In this document: positions 26,692 to 35,852 of the stretch, one piece after another | Position numbering within the stretch: position 1 is the stretch's first letter | Layout of the letters: every line of letters begins with the position of its first letter | Assembly (NCBI RefSeq): GCF_030068455.1 | Contig: NZ_JAQOSQ010000017.1 | Location: 20,073-84,072 of the forward strand | Source of the DNA: Roseofilum casamattae BLCC-M143 | Lineage (GTDB): Bacteria > Cyanobacteriota > Cyanobacteriia > Cyanobacteriales > Desertifilaceae | DNA length: 64,000 bases | Reading direction: 5' to 3' | The notes under the pieces: generated by a model | Told to the model about the DNA's origin: nothing | What the model saw: only the letters and a program-made list of their open reading frames with translations | Databases searched by the model: none | Program-made: the position numbers and the translations under genes

Positions 26692-27681
26692 ATGTTTTCT
26701 TCTGAATCTTGGTTTTGTAAAGCCACTCGAACGGTTAAGCAGGTTGCTTTGGGTTTAACGTCTGTGGTTCTCTGTTGGAGTGGTTTGAACTTGGAGGGGA
26801 GAGCTAATGCAGCAAGTTTTTCCGTCCTGTGGTGGGATACAACTAACCGTGATGATACTAGATTCACAGATTCAATTCGTAAAGAAATTCCTGATTTTTT
26901 AGATGCTTTTACAGTTGATGGGGAAGATATTTTTGAAACTACTTATATGTCCCACCGCACTCCTGGAGAACTAGCTAACCATTTAGACTTGCATACTTAT
27001 GATGCCATTGTCTTGGATACTGACTATCGGAGTCCGCCTTTTCCATTTGGAGTCGAAGATCGGGAAGCTTTGAAGGAACACTATAAAAATAAATCTAATT
27101 TAATTCTAGATGGCTCGTTGCTCATCCGCAGTATGGATTTTTGGCCCCAATTTGATTTTCCCGGACCAAATAATGCTTTTGGTCATTTGACAGCAAATCA
27201 AGTCTATACACTTGTGAAAAAAGGAGGTGGCATGATGATTGGGACAGACCACGCCATTCATCATGCTGATGCTAACTTTATGTTGGATGCGATTCTACCA
27301 GGAGCTGAATTTAGTGGAGTTACTAATCCTTCTACAGATGGAGTTTTCTATGGTGCGGACTTCCTCAACAATGTGGCATCTGTTGTACCGATGGATATCT
27401 TTAACCACTGGAGTAGTATGCCTAATCAAGGTATTGCTCCAACGGGTGATTTTATTGATTTTTTGGGTAATCCGGTAACCCTCTACAGTCAAGTTGATGT
27501 TGCCGATAAACCGGGGGGTGGCGAAAAATATTCCTATATTTCCACCAGTTGGAAACCGGATGAGTGTACGACAGCGGTTACCGGGACGAGTTCTGCATGT
27601 CAGCAAAAAGTCCCGGAACCCTCAGCACTTTTCGGATTATTAGCAGTTGGTGCTGTGGGTTCCTGGGTGCGCAGGCGTTAG
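26692..27681 (+). CDS. PEP-CTERM sorting-signal exported protein
   Basis: The 329-aa protein has an N-terminal signal peptide (SFVALGLTSVVLC-like hydrophobic run, cleavage near GRANAASF). It has a C-terminal VPEPSALFGLLAVGAVGSWVRRR tail: PEP motif, hydrophobic segment, Arg cluster, the PEP-CTERM signal read by an exosortase. The passenger (FSVLWWDTTNRDDTRFTDSI...YDAIVLDTDY...KKGGGMMIGTDHAIHHADANFML) has alpha/beta alternation reminiscent of glutamine-amidotransferase-like/ThuA folds, but I would not assign an activity. An AAGGAG-type ribosome-binding site precedes the ATG. It is convergent with the topoisomerase gene. Confidence 0.82.
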   Translation: MFSSESWFCKATRTVKQVALGLTSVVLCWSGLNLEGRANAASFSVLWWDTTNRDDTRFTDSIRKEIPDFLDAFTVDGEDIFETTYMSHRTPGELANHLDLHTYDAIVLDTDYRSPPFPFGVEDREALKEHYKNKSNLILDGSLLIRSMDFWPQFDFPGPNNAFGHLTANQVYTLVKKGGGMMIGTDHAIHHADANFMLDAILPGAEFSGVTNPSTDGVFYGADFLNNVASVVPMDIFNHWSSMPNQGIAPTGDFIDFLGNPVTLYSQVDVADKPGGGEKYSYISTSWKPDECTTAVTGTSSACQQKVPEPSALFGLLAVGAVGSWVRRR

Positions 27682-27687
27682 AGACGA

Positions 27688-30237
27688 TTAGTTGCTCGGT
27701 TGCAGTAGTGCCACCGCTTGGATGGTTTCTCCGGACTGGAGTTGAATCAAACGATCGCCAACTCCATCTTTTCCACCTAAGGCAATGCGATCGAGAGAGA
27801 GATGCCAAAAGCGCTGAGAGCTGCTCGCCAGTTGCACTTTGCCTCCTTCCGGTGCTGCCACCATAGACGCCATGGAGTCCGTTTTTCCGCTAAATTGCAA
27901 GGCTTGCGTGCCGATATCTCCGCGATTTCCTTGCCGCAAGGTTTCCACTGAAATCCGCTTTCCAAGTCCCGCTTGCGACACCAGCAAGAGGCGATCGCTC
28001 GGTTTCACGATCGCGCACCCCACCAATGTCTCCTGTTTCCGCAACCGCATGGCCTGATAGCCTTGGGCCGTGCGTCCCAATACCGGAACCTGTTCCGAGT
28101 CGATCGGCAGTCGCAAAATCCGGCCTCCTGAAGTTCCGAGCACCAACTGGTCTCCAGGTTGGCTCAAATCCGCATAGCGCAAGCGATCGCCCTCTTTCAG
28201 TTTCAGTGCCGTTAAACCGCTCGCGCGCAAGTTAGCAAACTCAGAAAGCGGCACTCGTTTAATCCGTCCTTCCTCCGTCACCAAGACCAAATCTTGGGTA
28301 TCGGGATAGTCCGATAGGACAAAATGCGCCACTACATCCGGCGGTTTTCCCGTTCCGGAATAGGGAATTAAACGATTTAAGTGCATTCCTTGGGACTTCC
28401 CGCTGACCGGAATTTGTCCCACCTTCACGGCGAAACCTTTACCGTCGGTGGCGAGCAAAAGTAAATCGGCGTCGGTGTTGGTGCGATCGCATTTTAGCCG
28501 ACAGCTATTCCCCTTCGCCGTTTCCGTACTCGCATGAGTCAGTCGGCGAATCGATCCGCCATAGGTCACTTCAATATACGTCGTTTCCACCGCCACGGAT
28601 AAAGGCAACGTCTCGCCAGTTTTGCTGCTACTTCCTTTCGCCGAGCGACTGGATTTTCCCTCTGTAGATGACTTGCGAGCGGAAGTCTTGCGATCGGATG
28701 GAGCCGATGCGCTCTTGGAACTCGCCGCAGAACTCTGACCTTGCAGAATTTCCGTCCGTCGCGGATTTTGGTAGCGGCGTTTTAGACTGCGCAGCTCCTT
28801 TTTCATCGACTTGAGTAACTCCGATCGCTGGTTGAGTAAGGTTTCCAGCTCCGCAATCCTCTCCGAAAGGCGATCGCACTCCGTCTGTAAATTTTGTCGC
28901 TCCAACCCCGTCAACCGGCGCATCGGCATTCCCAGCAGCGCATCCGCTTGTTTCGAGTCCAAACCGAGATTTTCTTGCAGTTCTGCCTTTGCCGTAGAGC
29001 CATCGGGAGCATTGCGGAGAATCTCGATCGCGCGGTCTAAATTCGCCAATGCTAACAGCAACCCTTCCAGGATATGACGGCGTTGTTGCGTTTGCTCCAA
29101 CTCGTAGTTATATTGCCGAGTCAGAGTCGCTTCGCGGAAGGTGAGGAACTCTTGCAAAACTTGTCGCAGAGACAACTGGCGCGGCTGTCCGTTCACCAAA
29201 GCGAGGAAAATTGCGCCAAAGTTGGTTTGCAATGGGGTTTGGCGATAGAGATGCTCTAACACCCGTTGCGGCGATGTATCGGTTTTCAGCTCCAACACCA
29301 CGCGCATCCCCGAGCGATCGCTTTCATCGCGAATATCAGAAATTCCCTCTAACTTCCCATGATTCACCAAGTCGGCAATTTTCTCAATCCAACCGGCCTT
29401 ATTCACCTGATAGGGTAACTCCGTCACGATAATACAATCGCGAATCCGCTTGCGTTTCCCCCGTTGAATTTTCTCCACCGTGGCTACCCCGCGCATGGGG
29501 ATGCTGCCGCGTCCGGTACGATAAGCGCTATTAATCCCCTCGCGATCGACAATTAATCCTCCTGTAGGAAAATCGGGCCCCGGAATCTTGGCCATTAACT
29601 TCTCATCCGATAGCTCCGGATTATCGATCAAAGAAATCAACCCATCCACCACCTCCCCCAAATTATGCGGCGGAACATTGGTCGCCATTCCCACCGCAAT
29701 ACCCGAGCAGCCATTCAGCAGCAAAATCGGTAACTGAGCGGGTAAGACCACCGGTTCGGCTTGAGAGTTATCGAAATTTGGAATAAAATCAACCGTGGTC
29801 TCGCTCACCTCAGCCAGCATGGTCTCATTCCCAATAGCCGACAACCGGGTTTCTGTATAGCGCATTGCCGCTGGCGGATCGTTATCGACAGAGCCAAAAT
29901 TCCCGTGGCCGGCCAGCAGGGGATAGCGACAGGAAAAATCTTGCACCATGCGCACCAGAGCGTCGTACACTGCTTGGTCGCCGTGGGGATGGTATTTTCC
30001 CAGCACATCTCCTACTACCCTAGCACATTTACGATAAGGGCGATCGGGCGTTAACCCCAACTCGTGCATGGCATACAAAATGCGCCGATGTACCGGTTTT
30101 AAACCATCGCGCACGTCGGGAAGGGCCCGGCCGACTATGACGCTCATTGCATATTCAAGATAGGATTGTTCCATTTCCGTATGCAAAGCGGTCGGAATAA
30201 TTTGTTCGCTCTTGAAAAGCCTGAGTTGTTTAGCCAT
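27688..30237 (-). CDS. Type IIA DNA topoisomerase subunit A (GyrA/ParC type)
   Basis: The 849-aa protein has an N-terminal [20 protein letters not shown] and [10 protein letters not shown]. The catalytic tyrosine is Y127 in [13 protein letters not shown]. The coiled-coil region is followed by a C-terminal beta-pinwheel made of repeats. I do not see the canonical GyrA-box (QRRGGKG); RQGNRGDIG near residue 765 is only loosely similar. A Ser/Lys-rich linker of about 55 residues ([18 protein letters not shown]) precedes the pinwheel. It may be topoisomerase IV ParC-like rather than the main gyrase A. It cuts and reseals duplex DNA with the ATPase subunit, which is not in the window. Confidence 0.93.
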   Translation of the reverse strand: MAKQLRLFKSEQIIPTALHTEMEQSYLEYAMSVIVGRALPDVRDGLKPVHRRILYAMHELGLTPDRPYRKCARVVGDVLGKYHPHGDQAVYDALVRMVQDFSCRYPLLAGHGNFGSVDNDPPAAMRYTETRLSAIGNETMLAEVSETTVDFIPNFDNSQAEPVVLPAQLPILLLNGCSGIAVGMATNVPPHNLGEVVDGLISLIDNPELSDEKLMAKIPGPDFPTGGLIVDREGINSAYRTGRGSIPMRGVATVEKIQRGKRKRIRDCIIVTELPYQVNKAGWIEKIADLVNHGKLEGISDIRDESDRSGMRVVLELKTDTSPQRVLEHLYRQTPLQTNFGAIFLALVNGQPRQLSLRQVLQEFLTFREATLTRQYNYELEQTQQRRHILEGLLLALANLDRAIEILRNAPDGSTAKAELQENLGLDSKQADALLGMPMRRLTGLERQNLQTECDRLSERIAELETLLNQRSELLKSMKKELRSLKRRYQNPRRTEILQGQSSAASSKSASAPSDRKTSARKSSTEGKSSRSAKGSSSKTGETLPLSVAVETTYIEVTYGGSIRRLTHASTETAKGNSCRLKCDRTNTDADLLLLATDGKGFAVKVGQIPVSGKSQGMHLNRLIPYSGTGKPPDVVAHFVLSDYPDTQDLVLVTEEGRIKRVPLSEFANLRASGLTALKLKEGDRLRYADLSQPGDQLVLGTSGGRILRLPIDSEQVPVLGRTAQGYQAMRLRKQETLVGCAIVKPSDRLLLVSQAGLGKRISVETLRQGNRGDIGTQALQFSGKTDSMASMVAAPEGGKVQLASSSQRFWHLSLDRIALGGKDGVGDRLIQLQSGETIQAVALLQPSN

Positions 30238-30635
30238 GGGTTCGATGGTTCGTTAGGGTTAACTGCAAAACTAAAATTGGGAGAGGTTTTCTATCTATAG
30301 CGTTTTTGGCTGACTTCTGTCGCCGATCCGGTCGATCTTTGAGTAGTGGAAGTTACGCCTACCCTACACTAACTTAGGAAGAAATCCCTGATGGTTAATG
30401 CTCCAGACATCTGGTTTAGGGGGCGATCTGATGCTCTAACTCAATCTCCACAACTGATTGCTCTCGGGGCCGGCATCCTAGTTAAAACTGGGGAGCAGAA
30501 CGGCTAAATCATTCAGTGTTCGGAGTCGCTCTCTTGTAAGATAAGGAAGGACTCGGAGTAATATTTCGTCCAAAATGTCGCAACCAGCCATCCAAGCGTG
30601 TATACCTTAGGCAAGGAAAATCTAGAGAAAACGTC
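30238..30635. other. Intergenic region, divergent
   Basis: About 400 bp between the topoisomerase gene and the response-regulator gene, which are transcribed apart. I find no convincing ORF, RNA gene or repeat. It presumably carries both promoters. Confidence 0.6.
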
Positions 30636-31028
30636 ATGAAAACTGTTCTAATCGTAGAAGACGATCCCATTAATGCACGGGTTTTCACCAAAATTCTGAC
30701 CAAGCGCGGCGGTATGAATGTTAAGCATACCGAAAATGTTGATGAAGTCATGCAAATAGTAGAACAGAATGAAGCCGATATTATCCTGATGGATGTTTCT
30801 TTGCAAAATAGCGTCTATCAAGGGAAGGCGGTAGATGGGATCAAAATTACGCAAATGGTGAAAAAGGATTGTCCCGATTTGCCCGTGCTTTTAGTGACAG
30901 CTCACGCGATGCAAGGCGATCGCGAAAATTTTCTGCAACAAAGCGGAGCGGATGGTTATATCTCCAAACCCGTGGTCGATCATCAGGAGTTCGTGGATAA
31001 AATCAAAGCACAATTGGGAATAACTTAA
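30636..31028 (+). CDS. Single-domain response regulator (DivK/CheY type)
   Basis: This 130-aa receiver domain has the acidic pair E8-D9-D10 in VLIVEDDPINARVF, phospho-acceptor D53 in IILMDVSL, the Thr of LLVTAHAM and the Lys of YISKPV. No output domain is present, so it signals by protein contact. DPINARVF after the acidic residues is typical of DivK-like receivers. The stop is 2 bp from the next gene, suggesting co-transcription. No histidine kinase is adjacent. Confidence 0.92.
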   Translation: MKTVLIVEDDPINARVFTKILTKRGGMNVKHTENVDEVMQIVEQNEADIILMDVSLQNSVYQGKAVDGIKITQMVKKDCPDLPVLLVTAHAMQGDRENFLQQSGADGYISKPVVDHQEFVDKIKAQLGIT

Positions 31029-31030
31029 AC

Positions 31031-32245
31031 GTGAAATTCAATCGGATGAAATGGTCTGGCGATCGTAGCCGGAAGGCGATCGGGATATTCTTAGTTCTGG
31101 TGCTGGCTTTGGTCTCTACCCTAGTGGCAGCGCCTTCTATTCCGAGATCCGTACCTGCAACGGAGCTGCGCGGGGTCTGGTTGACTAATGTCGATAGCGA
31201 TGTTCTTTTTTCTACGGAAAATTTGAAAGAAGGACTACAGCAGCTCGATCGCCTGCATTTCAATACGGTTTATCCGACGGTATGGAACGACGGGTACACT
31301 CTCTATCCCAGTCAGGTTGCCCAGCGAGTCACGGGGAGATCGGTCCTAGACGTGGAAGGGTTAGAAAATCGCGATATGCTCGCCGAGCTGATCGAACAGG
31401 CTCATCAACGGGGCATGAGTGCTATTCCTTGGCTCGAATTTGGCTTTATGGCGCCAGCGGAGTCCGAGTTAGCCAAACGCCATCCGGATTGGATTACCAG
31501 CCGCTCGGATGGCTCGCAGGTGGTGATGCAGGGAACTCATCCTCGGGTCTGGTTGAATCCGTTTCATCCACAAGTGCAGAAATTATTGGTGGATTTAGTT
31601 GCGGAGTTGGTATCCAATTACGATGTGGATGGCATTCAGTTCGACGATCATTTCAGCTTGCCGGTGGAGTTGGGTTACGATGACTATACGCGGCAGCTTT
31701 ATGAAATGGAACATGACGGTAGATCGCCTCCTGAAGACCCGCGCGATTTAGCATGGATACGCTGGAGAGCCGATAAAATCACGCAAGTGATGGCACGGGT
31801 TTTTGCGGCGGTGAAGGCAAAGCGTCCCGATGCGATCGTTTCCCTCTCCCCTAACCCCCAGCATTTTGCCTATACGGAATATCTACAAGATTGGTTTAGT
31901 TGGGAGAGACGGGGATTTATTGAAGAGCTTATCGTGCAGGTATATCGCAGCGATATCAAACGGTTTCAACAGGAGTTGAAGCGTCCGGAAATGCGGATGG
32001 CAATGGGGCATATTCCAGTGGCGATCGGTATTTTGAGCGGGTTGAAAAATCGCCCCGTTCCCATGAGCCAGATGCAGCAGCAAGTGCAGATGGTGCGCGA
32101 GCAAAAGTTGGCGGGAGTGTCGTTCTTTTTCTACGAAACTCTCTGGAATTTAACGCCAGATTCGGCAGAAAATCGGCGATCGGGGTTGCAGAAATTATTT
32201 CCACAACCAGCAGCGCGTCCCAGTATTCTGCATTGTTGGGGATAG
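31031..32245 (+). CDS. GHL10-type glycoside hydrolase-like exported protein
   Basis: A 404-aa protein with an N-terminal membrane segment (AIGIFLVLVLALVSTLVAAP) that is a signal peptide or anchor. The domain begins ELRGVWLTNVDSDVLFS and continues FNTVYPTVWNDGYTLYPS, MSAIPWLEFGF, HPRVWLNPFHPQVQKLLVDLV and YDVDGIQFDDHFSLP, the pattern of glycosyl-hydrolase-like 10 (DUF187). The Asp pair in QFDDHF is the likely active-site region. Substrate is probably an envelope or extracellular polysaccharide. The annotated start is a GTG two bases after the response-regulator stop; an ATG at 31046 is a good alternative. Confidence 0.87.
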   Translation: MKFNRMKWSGDRSRKAIGIFLVLVLALVSTLVAAPSIPRSVPATELRGVWLTNVDSDVLFSTENLKEGLQQLDRLHFNTVYPTVWNDGYTLYPSQVAQRVTGRSVLDVEGLENRDMLAELIEQAHQRGMSAIPWLEFGFMAPAESELAKRHPDWITSRSDGSQVVMQGTHPRVWLNPFHPQVQKLLVDLVAELVSNYDVDGIQFDDHFSLPVELGYDDYTRQLYEMEHDGRSPPEDPRDLAWIRWRADKITQVMARVFAAVKAKRPDAIVSLSPNPQHFAYTEYLQDWFSWERRGFIEELIVQVYRSDIKRFQQELKRPEMRMAMGHIPVAIGILSGLKNRPVPMSQMQQQVQMVREQKLAGVSFFFYETLWNLTPDSAENRRSGLQKLFPQPAARPSILHCWG

Positions 32246-32328
32246 GAAGCGAGCTATCGGGTTTGACTATTTTCTAAGATTTATGGCGATCGCTTTTATT
32301 TGAAAGGTTTAGATCGAGCAATTGTTTT

Positions 32329-34338
32329 ATGATTAAACTATTTGAATGTAAACCTCTTTTAATTCTTAGAGAAACATTTCTTTCTTTATTGCCAATTGTC
32401 TTAGTTATGAATGTATTAGTCATTTTCCGTGAATTGACCGATCTACTAGAAAGTTTGTCACTGAAAGATACATTTGTTTTTAATGGCAACGAAATTTACC
32501 AATTATACTTTTTTTTAATTCCTTTATTTGTTAATTTATCACTGAGCAATTTACTGGCAAAGGAAAAAAATCTTGACTCAATTAGTACGATTTTAATTTC
32601 CATGGTTTGCTTTTTTCGAGTCTCTGGTTTCCTCAGGATCGATGACTCGACTCAGCTAGTTTCTTCAAATGGTTCAATTCTTACCAGTATTCTCTGCACT
32701 TGGATTGCGATCGCACTACTACAGTATTTTTCAAAAATCCCTCAATTTCGGTTTATTCCTCATCAAGGTAATATTAATCCTCGTCTCAGAAATACACTCA
32801 ACCTAACTTTACCCGCACTTTTAACCGTTGTCAGTTTTGAAGCGATCGGGCAATTTCTGGGATGGATCGCGAATATAGATATTAATATGATTCAAACAAG
32901 CCAAATGAGTGCGATTCAAGAAATTATATTATATAAGCTAATTTCACTTTTTACATGGTATTTTGGTTTGCATGGAGAACATAGTGCGGATGGTATATTT
33001 CGACTGATCAATAATATTCCATCAACACAAGTATATAGTATTCAGCTTAAATCCTTTCATGATTTATTTATGAATATCGGAGGCGCTGGATCGACATTTA
33101 TCGTTCCGTTCCTCATTCTTTTAAACAAATCCACCACCCCTTTCAAATCTATTGCTCAATTGAGCTTAATATTTTCATTTTTTAATGTCAATGAGATACT
33201 TTTATTTGGGTTGCCTATTCTTTTAAATCCACTCTTTGCGATCCCTTTTATTTTAGCACCATTTGTCAATATGGCGATCGCTTTGACTGCCATCCATTTT
33301 GGAGCCTTTTCCATTTCTCTACATCCCATACACTGGATGTTACCCCCCATCTACAGTGCTTATGTTGCCACGGATGGATCGGTATGGGCGATGGTAACCC
33401 AACTGTTTTGCATCATCACAGATGGATTGATTTATTTCCCTTTTTTGGTATTAGCATCTCGCCAATATTATACCCCTCTGCATTTACTCAAACTATTTGG
33501 AGAAGATGCCTATAGCTTTATCAATGAAGAAATCGATCGCCAGCAAGAACGCCTATTTCTTGCTAAGCAAAAGTCAGCAATGAATGATATGACGGCAGCG
33601 CAAAAGATTTTGCGACAATTCCAGGGCGGACGATTTATACTGTACTTTCAACCCAAGGTAGATGCATCATCGTTGAAGCTATTAGGTTTAGAGGCATTAC
33701 TTCGATTTGAGGATTCAAAAGGAAAGATTGTGCCGCCTACGTTTTTACCGATACTTTATCAGCAAGGCTTATCAAAGGTAATCGATAAAAAAGTGGTAAG
33801 CATGGCATTTTCGCAAATCCTAAAATGGCGACGTATGGGATTACAAGTTCCTCCGATCGCAATTAACTTTGATAAAGAGTTTCTGCTCGATCGAAAAGCG
33901 ATTAAAGAATTTATTAGTCAGGCAAATAAAAACAAGACACGTTTTTATATTGAAATTACCGAACATACCTATACTGTAGAATGGAAAACGCTACAATTGG
34001 TTATTCGTGAATTGCGAAGTGCCGGTCACCGAATTTCAATTGATGATTTTGGGGCAGGATATTCGTCTTTAAATAGTTTGTTAGTCTTAGAAGCAGATGA
34101 AATTAAATTGGATCGAAAGCTAGTTATTGCTCATGAAATTGATGCCGAACGGGGTCGAATGTTGCTAGCATCTACGATACAGTTATGTCACGATCTCGGT
34201 TTTCTTGTTGTTGCCGAAGGAGTAGAAACATTTTTCCAATTACAGTTACTTCAAAGCTATGGAGTAGAGGTTATACAAGGATATTATGTGGGAAAACCAA
34301 TGCCTTCTGATGAAGTCTGTCAGTTATTTATTAGTTAG
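32329..34338 (+). CDS. PTS EIIC-like membrane domain fused to an EAL phosphodiesterase
   Basis: The 669-aa protein has about 400 hydrophobic residues with roughly ten membrane segments resembling a lactose/cellobiose-type PTS EIIC permease (FPxxxxxPL, WYFGLHGEH, ILLFGLPILLNPLFAIPFILAP). A cytosolic EAL domain follows. All key EAL residues are visible: EALLRFE, N in INFDKEF, E in EITE, DD in IDDFGAGYSS, K in IKLDR, E in VAEGVE, Q in IQGYYVG, so c-di-GMP hydrolysis is expected. No EIIA, EIIB, HPr or EI gene is nearby, so the EIIC part is more likely a ligand sensor than a transporter. The gene is clearly AT-richer than its neighbours, suggesting transfer. Confidence 0.85.
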   Translation: MIKLFECKPLLILRETFLSLLPIVLVMNVLVIFRELTDLLESLSLKDTFVFNGNEIYQLYFFLIPLFVNLSLSNLLAKEKNLDSISTILISMVCFFRVSGFLRIDDSTQLVSSNGSILTSILCTWIAIALLQYFSKIPQFRFIPHQGNINPRLRNTLNLTLPALLTVVSFEAIGQFLGWIANIDINMIQTSQMSAIQEIILYKLISLFTWYFGLHGEHSADGIFRLINNIPSTQVYSIQLKSFHDLFMNIGGAGSTFIVPFLILLNKSTTPFKSIAQLSLIFSFFNVNEILLFGLPILLNPLFAIPFILAPFVNMAIALTAIHFGAFSISLHPIHWMLPPIYSAYVATDGSVWAMVTQLFCIITDGLIYFPFLVLASRQYYTPLHLLKLFGEDAYSFINEEIDRQQERLFLAKQKSAMNDMTAAQKILRQFQGGRFILYFQPKVDASSLKLLGLEALLRFEDSKGKIVPPTFLPILYQQGLSKVIDKKVVSMAFSQILKWRRMGLQVPPIAINFDKEFLLDRKAIKEFISQANKNKTRFYIEITEHTYTVEWKTLQLVIRELRSAGHRISIDDFGAGYSSLNSLLVLEADEIKLDRKLVIAHEIDAERGRMLLASTIQLCHDLGFLVVAEGVETFFQLQLLQSYGVEVIQGYYVGKPMPSDEVCQLFIS

Positions 34339-34351
34339 CATTAAGTCGTGG

Positions 34352-34478
34352 ATTTCACGAGGTTGCATAAATCGCAATCTTCGCGCAAGATCGAACCAAA
34401 TAATGCGAGTTCTGTTATCTTCCAGCGATCGCAGAACTAGGCAATTTGGCGATCGTCAATTAGAATTTGAATCGGCAT
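34352..34478 (-). pseudogene. Internally deleted duplicate of the MNT nucleotidyltransferase gene
   Basis: Read leftward from ATG 34476-34478, the remnant gives MPIQILIDDRQIA, a TAG stop where the intact gene has Glu14, then FCDRWKITELALFGSILRED. It then jumps to the 3' end of the gene (around 34364), skipping about 190 bp of coding sequence. The upstream flank (ACACTTCATGACGGTAAC on the plus strand) also matches the flank of the intact copy at 34917-35234. Confidence 0.8.
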
Positions 34479-34652
34479 AGGCTTGGGCGATCGACACTTC
34501 ATGACGGTAACATAAGTGTTATCAATTATCAATTGCCATTTTGCCCTTTGCGTCCGCCAACGGGATGCTATGATTTTGGAAATATTCGATTAAAATAGAA
34601 TCATTCCGAATTCAACCCAGACCCTCAGATCGGCGCGATCGCAAATACTCCA

Positions 34653-34907
34653 ATGCTTACTATTACCGTCACTCCGGAAAAAACACTGGAACTGCCACCA
34701 GAACTCCAAGCTATGTTGAATCCGGGAGAACAATACCTAGTCTCTATTACCGGGGAAACTATTACGTTAACCAAATCCCAGCCTCCAGCATTTAATTGGC
34801 AGAAATGGGAGGCTAAACTGGAAGCAGATGACTCGGAGCAGTCCCTGAGCACGGAAGCCATTTGCGATATCGTGCATCAAGTGCGCCAAAATACTAAAGC
34901 AGAATGA
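34653..34907 (+). CDS. Small AbrB/antitoxin-like protein of unknown function
   Basis: The 84-aa protein has an N-terminal beta-rich half (MLTITVTPEKTLELPPELQA and EQYLVSITGETITLTK) resembling a swapped-hairpin AbrB-type DNA-binding domain. The helical C-terminus is acidic (LEADDSEQSLSTEAICDIVHQVRQ). It looks like an orphan antitoxin: no PIN toxin follows. The next gene is convergent, with stops 9 bp apart. The assignment is tentative. Confidence 0.6.
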   Translation: MLTITVTPEKTLELPPELQAMLNPGEQYLVSITGETITLTKSQPPAFNWQKWEAKLEADDSEQSLSTEAICDIVHQVRQNTKAE

Positions 34908-34916
34908 TAGTGAATT

Positions 34917-35234
34917 TCACGACGTTACATAAATTGTTTTGGTGGAATTTAAAATAGCTTTGCGCCGCAGATAATTTTGGCTGGTCTCAATTCCTTGACG
35001 TTCGACTAAATCGACATCTCGGGCAAAGATTTCCCGTAATTCATCTTCCATATCTACTAAGTGTAGCAATGTCCAACGAGCATCCTCGGCAAAGGAAACC
35101 AAGACATCAACATCGCTACGATCGCGATCGAAATCTTCTCGCAACACCGAACCAAATAACGCGAGTTCTGTTATCTTCCAGCGATCGCAAAACTCGGCAA
35201 TTTGGCGATCGTCAATCGGAATTTGAATTGGCAT
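34917..35234 (-). CDS. MNT-type minimal nucleotidyltransferase
   Basis: The 105-aa protein contains the G-S-x-L-R...D-x-D signature of the minimal nucleotidyltransferase fold: ALFGSVLREDFDRDRSDVDVLV, with the two Asp metal ligands in SDVDVLV. MNT proteins usually pair with HEPN partners; here they may act as antitoxins that AMPylate or otherwise modify the HEPN toxin. No HEPN partner is adjacent. The only HEPN domain seen is the ApeA fragment ~29 kb away, with no reason to link them. A decayed duplicate lies at 34352-34478. Confidence 0.85.
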   Translation of the reverse strand: MPIQIPIDDRQIAEFCDRWKITELALFGSVLREDFDRDRSDVDVLVSFAEDARWTLLHLVDMEDELREIFARDVDLVERQGIETSQNYLRRKAILNSTKTIYVTS

Positions 35235-35272
35235 AGGATTGGGAGTGCGATCGACACTTCATGACGGTAACA

Positions 35273-35322
35273 TTTGCTTCCCTCCGATCGCAATGACAAC
35301 GACTCCAACGGACTCGATATCA
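35273..35322. repeat. Right-end remnant of the same MITE family
   Basis: The segment TTGCTTCCCTCCGATCGCAA, continuing to GGACTCGATATCAT, matches the right end of the MITE at 5567-5705 at about four in five positions over 50 bp. The left arm is missing, so it is a decayed copy. Confidence 0.65.
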
Positions 35323-35326
35323 TTGG

Positions 35327-35515
35327 TTAGAGTTTAGAAGGGTTCGACGAATTTTGCAAACGTCTCAACCGCTCTTTTCGAGTCAAATTATCTAGTTGAA
35401 CTGTAATGTTTTCCAGCTCTAAAGTTGCAGCTTCAATGGCTAAACGACTGCGACGTAAATTGGTCAACAATCTCTGGTTGGTTGTCTCTTTGGGGATATG
35501 GGGTTGCTCGGTCAT
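35327..35515 (-). CDS. Small hypothetical protein, coiled-coil-like
   Basis: From ATG 35515 the frame gives 62 aa (an upstream GTG adds four): MTEQPHIPKETTNQRLLTNL followed by a helical, heptad-like stretch and a basic end KERLRRLQNSS. No family recognised. A small helical cyanobacterial protein, possibly a partner of the DUF4926 gene just upstream. Existence as a real gene is moderately supported by composition only. Confidence 0.45.
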   Translation of the reverse strand: MTEQPHIPKETTNQRLLTNLRRSRLAIEAATLELENITVQLDNLTRKERLRRLQNSSNPSKL

Positions 35516-35566
35516 GGCAAATTCCACTCATTTTTGACTTCTTGAATACTTCTGATTCGTCTTAGA

Positions 35567-35830
35567 TTATTGTAACTCTACAGAAGAATAATGGAGAGCC
35601 AAAATCTCATTTTCTTTTAAGATTGCCATTGCGTATTCACAGCCTTGGGAATCGCAAAATTCGACTAAATACTGAGGTTCTGGTGCGCGATCGTAGATTT
35701 CCACAATAGTCCCCACTTGTCCAGTTGGTAAACTCAGAATAGATCGATATTCTGGCTCAATTAAAGTTAGCCTTTCCATGGCAATGGGTTGGAGAAGTGC
35801 TATAGAATCTAGAAGTTGGAATGTTTTCAT
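35567..35830 (-). CDS. DUF4926-like protein
   Basis: The 87-aa protein has LLDSIALLQPI, PTGQVGTIVEIYDRAPEPQYLVEFCD and ENEILALH, the order seen in DUF4926, a small beta-barrel-like family. It is longer than usual by an insertion around 18-35. DUF4926 genes are often beside DUF6883/toxin-like genes, but no such partner is present here. It lies 22 bp downstream of the FGS gene and is on the same strand. Confidence 0.65.
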   Translation of the reverse strand: MKTFQLLDSIALLQPIAMERLTLIEPEYRSILSLPTGQVGTIVEIYDRAPEPQYLVEFCDSQGCEYAMAILKENEILALHYSSVELQ

Positions 35831-35852
35831 GGCAGCCCAATGAATAACGTTG

